Source: UBA7672 sp038326205
GTDB lineage: Bacteria > Pseudomonadota > Alphaproteobacteria > Caulobacterales > Hyphomonadaceae
DNA length: 64,000 bases
Reading direction: 5' to 3'
Assembly: GCA_038326205.1 (NCBI GenBank)
Contig: JBBQJV010000013.1
Span: 4,641-68,640, forward strand
The first letter of the stretch is position 1, and every line of letters begins with the position of its first letter. A program made the position numbers and the translations under genes. The notes beneath the pieces were generated by a model that ran no database searches, was not told the DNA's origin, and saw only the letters and a list, made by a program, of their open reading frames with translations. Positions 25,336 to 33,366 of this stretch are shown here, piece after piece.

Positions 25336-25947
25336 TCAGTGCTTCGTGAATTCCGCTTCGATGACGATCTCGACGTCGTCACTGACGGCGGAGAGATAGT
25401 CGGTGAAGCCGAAGTCGGAGCGCTTGAATGTGCCGCGGGCCGAGAAGCCGACGGCGGGGCGGCCGCCATACATGACGGCTTTGTCCATGCCGCCATTGTA
25501 GGTGACTTCGAGGGTCGCAGGCTTGGTGATGCCACGGAAGGTCAGGTTGCCGGTGACCGTGCCGGTGAACTGGCCGGTGGCGACGGCGCGGGTGCTGTCG
25601 AAGACGATCTGCGGGAATTGCGCGCCCTTGAGGAAGTCAGTGCCGATCTTCTTGTCCCAGCCGGTGTCGGTGGGATGGTCGGCCTGCACGGCGAGGGGAT
25701 TGATGATGGCGCGGACTTTCGAGGCGGCTGGGTTGGCCGGGTCGAAGTCGAGCGTCGCGTCGAAGTCGGTGAGCCGCACAGTATAGTAAGAGAGGCCCAT
25801 GTGCTTGACGCGCGCCAGTAGCGAGGCGTGCGGCTTTTCGATCTGGTAGGCGCCTGTCGGGAGGCTGGTCAGCGATTGCGGCGTCTGCTCCGCGGTAAGG
25901 GCGCAGGAAGAGAGCACAAGCGGGAGAAGCAGGAGAGCCAGACGCAT
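25336..25947 (-). CDS. YceI-family lipoprotein
   Basis: A 203-residue protein with a lipoprotein signal (LVLSSCA, Cys 15) and a full YceI domain: GAYQIEKPHASLLARVKHMG, the FDATLDFDPANP segment, GNLTFRGITKPATLEV and a C-terminal VSDDVEIVIEAEF strand. YceI proteins form a lipocalin-like barrel that binds long isoprenoids. It is one of three YceI-containing genes on this strand within 4.5 kb. The lipoprotein anchor differs from the freely exported copy at 26177. Confidence 0.88.
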   Translation of the reverse strand: MRLALLLLPLVLSSCALTAEQTPQSLTSLPTGAYQIEKPHASLLARVKHMGLSYYTVRLTDFDATLDFDPANPAASKVRAIINPLAVQADHPTDTGWDKKIGTDFLKGAQFPQIVFDSTRAVATGQFTGTVTGNLTFRGITKPATLEVTYNGGMDKAVMYGGRPAVGFSARGTFKRSDFGFTDYLSAVSDDVEIVIEAEFTKH

Positions 25948-26050
25948 ATGCGGACCTCGAGTGATGACCCTTGTTCAACGCTTCCTATACCTGCGGTCCG
26001 TTGTGGTGGCTCTCTAATTCCTGCAGAAGCGGAAACGCACACTCTGCATT

Positions 26051-26149
26051 GTCATTGCGGGCGGAGCGAAATGCAGGCTCGGAACCAAGGAATTGCGCGT
26101 GCCGCCTCTGGGTTCCGGTTCACGCGCTTTGCGGGTGTCCGGAATGACA
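26051..26149. repeat. Long-hairpin dispersed element, copy 2
   Basis: Starts GTCATTGCGG and ends CCGGAATGACA, with inner arms CTCGGAACC and GGTTCCGG and the stretch CACGCGCTTTGCG shared with the copy at 20577. It lies between two YceI genes. Confidence 0.65.
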
Positions 26150-26176
26150 GTGAGAGTGGGGCGTGGGTTAAGAAAT

Positions 26177-26803
26177 CTACTTCTGTTCGAACTCGGCGTT
26201 TATTTCGATTTTGACGTCGTCGGCGATGGGGCCGCCGGCGGCCATGCCCCAGGTGGTCTTGTTGATGGAGCCGACCGCGCGGAAGCCGACCTTCGATTTG
26301 CGAGGGGCGGGGTAAGCCTTGAAACCATTATAGGTCACATCGAGCGTGACCGGCTTGGTGACGCCTAGGAAGGTGAGGTTGCCCGTCATCTTGCCAGTGT
26401 TGTCGCCAGTCTTGGTGACGGCTGTGGAGGCGAAGGCGATGGTCGGGAACTTGCCGGCATTGAACCAGCGGTCGCCGGTTGCGAGTTCGTTGTTGAAGTC
26501 GGTCTTGCTGTCGGCCGGGCGCGTCTTGAGGAAGTCGGTCTCGATCGACTTGGGATCGATGGAGGCCGTGATCTTCGACTTGGTGACGTTTGCGGGGTCG
26601 AAGTTCAGCTGGATGTCGAAAGTGGTGAAGCGGGCGGTGTACCATGAGAGGCCGTTGTGCAGGCCCTGCCATTGGATCGTCGCGTGCGTCTTATCTACGG
26701 AATAGGCGCCAGCGGGGGCGGCGGCTTGAGCGCAGGCGGTCTGCGCCGTGGCTGTAATGGCGAGAAGCGCCATGGCGGTGAAGCCGGCGAGGATGTGGCG
26801 CAT
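26177..26803 (-). CDS. Exported YceI-family protein
   Basis: A 208-residue protein with a signal peptide (cleavage near ACAQ, residue 25) and a complete YceI domain: GAYSVDKTHATIQWQGLHNG, FDIQLNFDPANVTKSK, GNLTFLGVTKPVTLDVTYNG and the closing ADDVKIEINAEF strand. CGGAGAC lies before the ATG at 26803; the upstream part of the open frame is not signal-like. It is divergent from the trypsin-like protease gene. It probably carries a polyprenyl or quinone-like ligand in the periplasm, in parallel with the b561-YceI fusion. Confidence 0.88.
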   Translation of the reverse strand: MRHILAGFTAMALLAITATAQTACAQAAAPAGAYSVDKTHATIQWQGLHNGLSWYTARFTTFDIQLNFDPANVTKSKITASIDPKSIETDFLKTRPADSKTDFNNELATGDRWFNAGKFPTIAFASTAVTKTGDNTGKMTGNLTFLGVTKPVTLDVTYNGFKAYPAPRKSKVGFRAVGSINKTTWGMAAGGPIADDVKIEINAEFEQK

Positions 26804-27030
26804 GAAAGTCTCCGATAGGTCTGGACGTTGATCGTCTTTACGGCGGAAAGGTGGGGTGTACCCGGCGCAGCGTCCAGTGGGCAAAGACGGTGAACGCGGC
26901 CGACAGACGGTCGGCTGACGCGAAATTGATCTTTTTGACAGTCGTCCGGTGGCAGACGCTGGCAAACCAGCGGACGCAGCGGTAGCGTTGTGCATCAGAT
27001 TTGGCGACGGGGGTCGCAGGGAGCAGGGAC

Positions 27031-28404
27031 ATGGTTTTCGGCGCGGGGGCTTTCGGCAAAATGCGCGCGTGGACCGCAGGGGCTTTTGTCTCGACAGCGC
27101 TCATCACTGCTATGGCGACTAGCCTTGCCGGCATCGCGCCCGCATTGGCGCAGGGCCCGACCGTGCAGGATGGCGATCTCGACAGCGCTCTCACAACACT
27201 GGAGCCAGAGTTCTACTGCGTCTTTGACGTGCTGTCGCAAACCGACGCCTTCTATGACATCGCCGATGTGTGGGTCGCGGCAGACGCGTCGCAGGCCGAC
27301 ATCGAGGCCGCCGATGACGTTCTTTCAAAAGCCGTCAAGGAATGCGCCGACTCCTACGACTGGTCCGAAGACGTGCAAACGCTCGGCGCCAGCGTTGGCG
27401 TTCATGGTTCCGTGGTTGAAGTCGTGACCGACGAGATGGTGCTGGCGGGGGTGAAAGAGGAAAAGCTGCAGGGCATCTTCGAGATGCTGGCCGACCTCGA
27501 TGAGGGGGATACACAGGCATTCGTCGATTCGAGCTGGGTCGAGGACTATGCCTTCAAGAAGAAGATGTATCGCGCGCTGGTGCGGTTCGGGCTGCCGAAC
27601 GAGGACGCGGCGCTTGAGAACTCCATGCTGGTGCTGGAGTCGTCTGTGTTGACGGCGGACGCCATCGCGAAATGGGTGGACGCAAAAAACATCGACGTTT
27701 CAGCTGAAGTGCCGGAAACATCGCCGCCGCGACCGGCGAACAAGTCGGGCAAGTCCGCAAGCACCACGCCACGCCCGCCCAAGATGGAAATCGCGGCGAC
27801 GGGCACCGGCTGGTATGTCGCGCCGGGCGGATATCTCGTGACCAACGCGCATGTGGTCGAGGACTGCAAGATGGTCACGCTGAAGAGCGGGACGGAGCTT
27901 CAGGTCATCAACGTGCAGCCTCGCGAGGATCTCGCGCTTCTAAAGGGAGTGACAGAAGTTGCACCGTTGTCGCTTCGCGATGGCCGCAGCGCGCGTCTGG
28001 CGGAGGACGTGCTGGTCGCGGGTTATCCGCTGGGCGGCATCTTGTCGTCAGGGATCAACGTAACAGTCGGGACGGTCTCGGCGCTGGCAGGGATGGGCGA
28101 TGATACGCGCCGGTTCCAGTTCACCGCGCCGGTGCAGCCGGGCAATAGTGGCGGACCCGTGCTCGACACGTCAGGGCATGTGATCGGCGTGGTTGTCTCG
28201 AAGCTAAACGCGATGAATATTCAGGACCAGATCGGTGACATTCCGCAGAACGTGAATTTTGGCATCGCCCTGCCGAGCCTGATCAAGTTCCTCAAGAGCA
28301 ATGACGTTCCGTTCGAACCGAAAGTGTCGAGCAAGCCGGTCGACAAGGTTGATCTCGCTGAACTGGCGCGAGATTCAACCGTGCTGCTGCAGTGTTATCA
28401 GTAG
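27031..28404 (+). CDS. Exported trypsin-like serine protease with novel N-terminal domain
   Basis: A 457-residue protein. A signal peptide (about residues 10-40, ending PALAQ) is followed by an acidic helical domain (about 45-210) that I cannot assign, a Pro/Ser/Lys linker (about 225-250) and a trypsin-like double barrel. The triad is visible: His 274 in TNAHVV, Asp 300 in REDLALL, Ser 373 in QPGNSGGPV. There is no PDZ domain, unlike HtrA. The ATG at 27031 has AGGGAG about 8 bases upstream. The next frame downstream is a broken stand-alone relative of the N-terminal domain. The helical domain may be a pro-region or a substrate-binding part; that is inference. Confidence 0.85.
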   Translation: MVFGAGAFGKMRAWTAGAFVSTALITAMATSLAGIAPALAQGPTVQDGDLDSALTTLEPEFYCVFDVLSQTDAFYDIADVWVAADASQADIEAADDVLSKAVKECADSYDWSEDVQTLGASVGVHGSVVEVVTDEMVLAGVKEEKLQGIFEMLADLDEGDTQAFVDSSWVEDYAFKKKMYRALVRFGLPNEDAALENSMLVLESSVLTADAIAKWVDAKNIDVSAEVPETSPPRPANKSGKSASTTPRPPKMEIAATGTGWYVAPGGYLVTNAHVVEDCKMVTLKSGTELQVINVQPREDLALLKGVTEVAPLSLRDGRSARLAEDVLVAGYPLGGILSSGINVTVGTVSALAGMGDDTRRFQFTAPVQPGNSGGPVLDTSGHVIGVVVSKLNAMNIQDQIGDIPQNVNFGIALPSLIKFLKSNDVPFEPKVSSKPVDKVDLAELARDSTVLLQCYQ

Positions 28405-28431
28405 GACGACGCGGTCGCTGGAGCGTTTGCG

Positions 28432-28986
28432 GTGGTGAAGGTGTTTGCCGTCGTCGCTGGCGCGGTGCTGGTTACGTTTGTTTCGGGAACTGCGAGCGCG
28501 CAGGAGCCGGATGATGCGATGCTGTGCATCTATGATGCCGGATCGGCGCAGGACAGCGAAGCTGTCGCCGACGCTTTCCTCTAGGGCGAAGGGATGAAGG
28601 CCGGCGATGTCTTGCTCGACGGGGCGACGCAGGGGTGTTCAGACCAGTACAAGTTTTCAGAAACCAGGACGACGGCCGCGCTGGAACTTACGACTTGTCG
28701 CATCGCGATCGACTACCTGACCGACGATCTCAAGTTCATGGGCGCCAGTGACGCAGCGATCGATGGTGTGGTCGATACCTGCGACGCGCTTGGCGCCGAC
28801 GATGTCGACCTGTTCTATGACACCGGATGGCGTGACAACGCGAACTTCCTTGCGCGGCTTAATGCGGAACTCCTGAATGCAGGATTTCCCGACAAGGCCG
28901 AAGACCTGGCGATGGCCCACGATATATTCGAGATTTCCGCGATGGCGGACGAAGCAAGGTATTCGTTCATGTTTGCGGAAGAATGA
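28432..28986 (+). pseudogene. Stand-alone relative of the protease N-terminal domain, broken by TAG
   Basis: From GTG at 28432 (or 28435) the frame gives a signal peptide ending TASAQ, then 27 residues, then TAG at 28582-28584, then 133 codons to TGA at 28984. The sequence across the stop matches the layout of the protease's helical domain: CIYDAGSAQD against CVFDVLSQTD, CSDQYKFSE against CADSYDWSE, then FYDTGWRDNANF against FVDSSWVEDYAF. TAG is one base from several sense codons, so the loss looks recent. The start is 27 bases after the protease stop, so the two formed one operon. Confidence 0.6.
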
Positions 28987-29062
28987 CGCCTGAAATGGCG
29001 GATTTGTAGCCGGCGTGTTCGAGGCGTAGACTTGTGCAGTCGCACAAGAGAAAGGTCCGCCC

Positions 29063-30115
29063 ATGGACGGCTTTGAAGGCAAAACCGAGAAGGCGCGGTA
29101 CGATTATCCGTTTGCTGAGCCTCCCACACCCGGCACGGTGCTGGAGGTCGCGCCCGGCGTGAAATGGGTGCGGATGCCGCTGCCGTTTTCGCTGAAGTGG
29201 ATCAATCTCTGGCTGTTGGAAGATTGCGACGGGTGGACGGTGGTGGACACCGGCATTCCGAACTCAGAGACCAAGGCGCACTGGCGGACGATTTTCGACA
29301 ACGAGCTGGGCGGGAAGCCGGTGAAGCGCGTGATCGTCACGCACATGCATCCCGATCACATCGGCCTTGCCGGATGGATGACCAAGAAATGGCAGTGCGA
29401 TCTGTGGATCTCGCGGCTTGAGTATGTGAGCTGCCGTATGCTCGCCGCCGACACCGGGCGTGAGGCGCCAGAAGCGGGCGTGAAGTTCTATCGCGCGGCG
29501 GGGTGGGAGCAGGAGGACCTCGACCGGTATGTCGACAGGTTCGGCGGCTTTGGTAAGGCGATCTCTCAATTGCCGGACGCGTTCCATCGCCTGAGCGATG
29601 GGGACGAGATTTCGATCGGGGGCCGCGCGTGGCGGATTGTCACGGGATGCGGTCATTCGCCGGAGCATGCGTGCCTCTGGCAGTCGGACATCAACGTGTT
29701 CATTTCGGGCGACCAGATCCTGCCGCGCATCTCCTCCAACGTGAGTGTCTTCCCGACCGAGCCAGATGCTGATCCGCTAAAGGACTGGATCAACTCCTGC
29801 AAGAAGCTCAAGGGCATCATTCCGGAAGGAGTGCTGGTCCTGCCGTCACATAACGAGCCGTTTTACGGCGCCCACAAGCGTCTGGACGCCCTGATCAACG
29901 GTCATGAGACTGCGTTGGGACGGTTGCTGACGAAGCTGGAGGAGCCCCGGAGAGTGCTCGACCTGTTCACCACGCTGTTTGCCCGCGCAATCGAGAAGGA
30001 CAGTCTGGGCATGGCGACGGGCGAGACGCTGGCGCACCTCAATTGTCTCATAAAACGCGGGCAGGTTATGTCCGTACAGGACGGCGGGACAACGCTCTAC
30101 AGGCGTGCGTCTTGA
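29063..30115 (+). CDS. Metallo-beta-lactamase-fold hydrolase
   Basis: A 350-residue MBL-fold protein. The metal motif THMHPDHIGLAGW (about 93-105) has the HxHxDH pattern, followed by a later His in CGHSPEHACLW, the Asp in FISGDQILP and a final His in LVLPSHNEPFYG. The long C-terminal helical part is typical of the MBL proteins often found beside acyl-CoA enzymes or annotated as hydroxyacylglutathione-hydrolase-like. The substrate is unknown. GAAAGG lies before the ATG at 29063. The next gene, lepB, begins 81 bases later. Confidence 0.88.
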   Translation: MDGFEGKTEKARYDYPFAEPPTPGTVLEVAPGVKWVRMPLPFSLKWINLWLLEDCDGWTVVDTGIPNSETKAHWRTIFDNELGGKPVKRVIVTHMHPDHIGLAGWMTKKWQCDLWISRLEYVSCRMLAADTGREAPEAGVKFYRAAGWEQEDLDRYVDRFGGFGKAISQLPDAFHRLSDGDEISIGGRAWRIVTGCGHSPEHACLWQSDINVFISGDQILPRISSNVSVFPTEPDADPLKDWINSCKKLKGIIPEGVLVLPSHNEPFYGAHKRLDALINGHETALGRLLTKLEEPRRVLDLFTTLFARAIEKDSLGMATGETLAHLNCLIKRGQVMSVQDGGTTLYRRAS

Positions 30116-30196
30116 CGGCGGCGGCAGACGCATAACGTATAGCCCCGGGGCCCGCAGGGTCCGTATGCCCACTAAAAGGCCTCAGGGACTTCTTTT

Positions 30197-31123
30197 ATGA
30201 GTGACACCTCGACTGACCAGGCGGCGAGCAACGAGCCGCCCGTCGAGGGCGCTGAAGGCGCACCCCCCGAGAAGGGCCTCAAGAAAAAACTGTTCCATGA
30301 GTTTCGCGAGACGGCGATCACGATCGCTATCTTTGTGCCTTTCTGGCTGCTGTTCTCGACCTTTTTCTACGAGCTGCGCTCGATCCCGTCCGAGTCGATG
30401 GTGCCCGCGCTGCAGGTCGGTGACCGGGTAGCGGTCGCGAAGTTCGCATATGGCTATAATCGCAATTCGATTCCGTTCGGGATTGGCCTGATGATGATCG
30501 GGGATGATCCAAAGAATCCCAATGAGCGCATCATGGGTTCGATACCGCACCGGGGCGACGTGATCGTGTTTCAGCATCCGCATTCGGACAGGGTGATGAT
30601 CAAGCGTCTTGTCGGCCTGCCGGGTGATACGATTCAGGTGAAGGGCGGCAAACTCTATCTCAACGGCAATGAAGTGCTGCGCGAGAAGGTGCGGACCACC
30701 ACCTACATTCCCGATGACAACAGCCGCCTGACGACTGCCACGGAATATCGCCAGACGATTCCGACGGGCGAGGACGACAAGACCAAGAGCTTCCTGATCC
30801 ATGAGTTCTCGGATTCTGATTCGCTGGACGAGACGCCGATCTTCAAGGTGCCGCCGGGCCATGTCTTCATGATGGGAGACAATCGCGACAATTCCGAAGA
30901 CAGCCGCGCTCCGTCCGGTCATCGCAGCATGGCGACGCAGTTCCCGGAAGCCTGGCCCTATCGCCAGTCGAGCCTGCCGCAGGACACGCGCGATGACGCT
31001 ATTGGCTTCGTGCCGATGGACTACCTGATCGGCCGCGCCGAGACGGTTCTGTTCACGCTGCACGGCTGCAAGCAGGCGCCAGGTGCGGAATGTCCAGAAG
31101 GGCGGCTCTGGAAGGGGCTTTAA
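30197..31123 (+). CDS. lepB: Signal peptidase I
   Basis: A 308-residue inner-membrane protease that removes Sec signal peptides. One N-terminal helix (about 40-57) is followed by the catalytic Ser in IPSESMVPAL, the catalytic Lys in VMIKRLVGLPGD and the box MMGDNRDNSEDSR. Alphaproteobacterial LepB is usually about 250 residues; the extra here lies in an acidic cytosolic N-terminus and an insert between the boxes. The ATG at 30197 has no strong Shine-Dalgarno; CAGGGA lies about 10 bases upstream. Confidence 0.94.
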   Translation: MSDTSTDQAASNEPPVEGAEGAPPEKGLKKKLFHEFRETAITIAIFVPFWLLFSTFFYELRSIPSESMVPALQVGDRVAVAKFAYGYNRNSIPFGIGLMMIGDDPKNPNERIMGSIPHRGDVIVFQHPHSDRVMIKRLVGLPGDTIQVKGGKLYLNGNEVLREKVRTTTYIPDDNSRLTTATEYRQTIPTGEDDKTKSFLIHEFSDSDSLDETPIFKVPPGHVFMMGDNRDNSEDSRAPSGHRSMATQFPEAWPYRQSSLPQDTRDDAIGFVPMDYLIGRAETVLFTLHGCKQAPGAECPEGRLWKGL

Positions 31124-31337
31124 GTCCTGACGCGAGCGCCGGGGGTGATTCACACACCGTGCGCAGCGCGTCCGCCGTGCTCGCAAGTCGGACCCTCTGA
31201 TATCCAGAAATCGCTTATCTTGTGGGCGTTTGGGACCGAACTATACAACCGGTTTTGGAATTCCCGCGCGATGCTCTAAGGACCGACTTCCCACGCGGGC
31301 GGCCTAGCCGGTCTCGCGCTGCAACGTACAGAGGAAC

Positions 31338-31958
31338 ATGGACGTCGTCGTCAATCCATCGGACCGGCCGCAGAAGGCCGCGACTCCCGGGCGAATCATT
31401 GTTGTGCGCCACGGGCGCCCGGCGGTGATCCCGAAGGAAGGCCCGCGTATGGGCTGGCGCGACTACAAGGACTGGTGGGCCAAGTACGAACTGAGCTCAC
31501 TAAAGGAAGGGCAGAGATGCCCGGACGCCTTGTTGAAGGAGATTGGCGATAGCGCCATCATCCTGTCGAGCGCGCGGAAGCGGGCGATCGAGACGGCGGG
31601 CCACCTTGGCCGTGGGCGTCCCGTGAAACACGATGCGATGTTCAATGAAGCGCCGCTGCCGCCGCCACGGGTGCGCGGCAAGATGGGTCCGAAAAACTGG
31701 AACAAGGTCGCGCGGCTGCTGTGGATGATGGGGCATACCGGCGGCGAGGAGCACGTGCGCGACGCCAAGCGCCGCGCGGCGCAGGCCGCCGAAGTTCTGG
31801 TTCGTGCAGCGCAGGACAGCGATGGTCGTGATGTCGTGCTAGCGGCGCATGGCTGGTTCAATCGCATGCTGCGACCGGAACTTAAGAAGCGCGGCTGGAC
31901 CAATGTCCATGATGGCGGCGACAAGTACTGGTCGTTCCGCATCTACGCGAAACAATAG
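31338..31958 (+). CDS. Histidine phosphatase superfamily protein
   Basis: A 206-residue protein of the phosphoglycerate-mutase-like fold. It has the RHG motif (VVRHGRPAV, about 21-29), a conserved SSARKRAIETA block (Arg pocket) and the second catalytic His in AAHGWFNRMLR. It lacks mutase features and is probably a phosphatase of unknown substrate. It lies in the same orientation between lepB and xseB with wide gaps on both sides. Confidence 0.8.
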   Translation: MDVVVNPSDRPQKAATPGRIIVVRHGRPAVIPKEGPRMGWRDYKDWWAKYELSSLKEGQRCPDALLKEIGDSAIILSSARKRAIETAGHLGRGRPVKHDAMFNEAPLPPPRVRGKMGPKNWNKVARLLWMMGHTGGEEHVRDAKRRAAQAAEVLVRAAQDSDGRDVVLAAHGWFNRMLRPELKKRGWTNVHDGGDKYWSFRIYAKQ

Positions 31959-32077
31959 CCATGCGGCGCGGTATTTGAAGCGGTCACCGTCGCGCTGATC
32001 TGACGAATTCATCGGGGTCGGACGCGCTTGCCTCCCAAACCCATGCGCTTATGGTGCACCACCTTTTGGAGACCCGT

Positions 32078-32326
32078 ATGGCTGAGGCTAAAGCCGCAGA
32101 TATTGCAACGATGAGCTTTGAGGACGCCCTGCGGGAGCTCGAAGGGATAGTTCACAAGCTTGAAGCAGGCGATGTGCCGCTGGATGATTCCATACGCATC
32201 TACGAACGTGGCGCTGCATTGAAGGCTCACTGCGAGAAGCGGCTTAAGGAGGCCGAACTCAAAGTTGAAAAGGTTGTGCTTGGCGCCGATGGTCCCAAGG
32301 GACTTGAGAGAGCGGATGATCTCTAG
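32078..32326 (+). CDS. xseB: Exodeoxyribonuclease VII small subunit
   Basis: An 82-residue protein with the family core SFEDALRELEGIVHKLEAGD and the ESI-like DDSIRIYERGAAL segment that pairs with XseA. It forms the small coiled-coil subunit of exonuclease VII. The ATG at 32078 has GGAGA about 5 bases upstream; the frame upstream to 32051 has no ribosome site. xseB-ispA-dxs is a common gene order. Confidence 0.92.
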   Translation: MAEAKAADIATMSFEDALRELEGIVHKLEAGDVPLDDSIRIYERGAALKAHCEKRLKEAELKVEKVVLGADGPKGLERADDL

Positions 32327-32412
32327 TCAACATATATCCCTCGTCCGGGCCGCACGCTCCTACAGGCAGTGCATATCGATGGCGCAGGAGCCCACGGCGC
32401 AGGAGCAATGTC

Positions 32413-33318
32413 TTGATCATCGTGGTTGATCCCGCATTCGAGCAACGGCTGAACGAAGTCGCGGACCGTGTCACGGTCGCGCTCGACCAGTTGATTCCGC
32501 CTGCATCAGGTCCGGAGGCGCAGTTGATGCGCGCCATGCGCCACGGTGCGCTGAGCAAGGGCAAGCGGCTGCGGCCGTTCATCACCATCGAAGTGGGCCG
32601 CATGTTCGGTGCGCAGGAGAAGGCGCTGCTGCGTGGCGCCGCCGCCGTCGAATGCATGCATGCCTATTCGCTGATCCATGACGATCTTCCCTGCATGGAC
32701 GACGACGATTTTCGCCGGGGTCAGCCCACCGTCCACAAAGCCTTCAACGAAGCGACGGCCGTGCTGGCGGGTGACGCGCTGCAGGCGCTCGCGTTCGAGA
32801 TCATGGTTTCACCCGAAACACACCGCGATGCGTCGATGCGGTGCAAGCTGGTCGAGCGGCTGGCCTATGCGTCCGGCGCGCGCGGGATGGTCGGCGGCCA
32901 GATGATCGACATGCACCCGATCGCGGACGGGGAGGAGCCCCTGCAAGTGCTGACCCGGATGCAGCGTCTCAAGACCGGCGCCTTGATCACGCTGTCGGGC
33001 GAGGTCGGCGCCCTGCTGGGCGGGGCGCTTGAAACCGAGCGCCATGCCATCGCCGGGTACACCAATGATCTCGGTCTTGCCTTTCAGATCGTCGACGATC
33101 TGCTGGATGTGGAGGGCGATCCCTCAATTCTGGGCAAGGCGACGTCCAAGGACTCGGACGCCGGCAAGATGAATTTCGTTTCATTACTGGGGGTTGATGG
33201 CGCTCAGGATCGGGTGCGCTATCTGGCCGCACAGGCCAAACAGCATCTGGCGTCGTTTGGTTCGCGTGCGACATCTCTCCTTCATACGGTCGACTTTGTG
33301 CTGAACCGCCGCCACTAA
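32413..33318 (+). CDS. ispA: Farnesyl diphosphate synthase / polyprenyl synthetase
   Basis: A 301-residue prenyltransferase that condenses IPP with DMAPP and GPP. First aspartate-rich motif DDLPCMDDDDFRRG (about 93-106), second DDLLD in QIVDDLLDVEG. Motif spacing is that of IspA-type FPP synthases. The start is a TTG at 32413 with CAGGAG about 7 bases upstream; a GTG at 32422 is an alternative. It lies between xseB and dxs on the same strand, gaps 86 and 48 bases. Confidence 0.92.
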   Translation: MIIVVDPAFEQRLNEVADRVTVALDQLIPPASGPEAQLMRAMRHGALSKGKRLRPFITIEVGRMFGAQEKALLRGAAAVECMHAYSLIHDDLPCMDDDDFRRGQPTVHKAFNEATAVLAGDALQALAFEIMVSPETHRDASMRCKLVERLAYASGARGMVGGQMIDMHPIADGEEPLQVLTRMQRLKTGALITLSGEVGALLGGALETERHAIAGYTNDLGLAFQIVDDLLDVEGDPSILGKATSKDSDAGKMNFVSLLGVDGAQDRVRYLAAQAKQHLASFGSRATSLLHTVDFVLNRRH

Positions 33319-33366
33319 TGGGTCTTATTAACGGTCGACCAACCTCACTGGGGTGCAGATCCTGGC

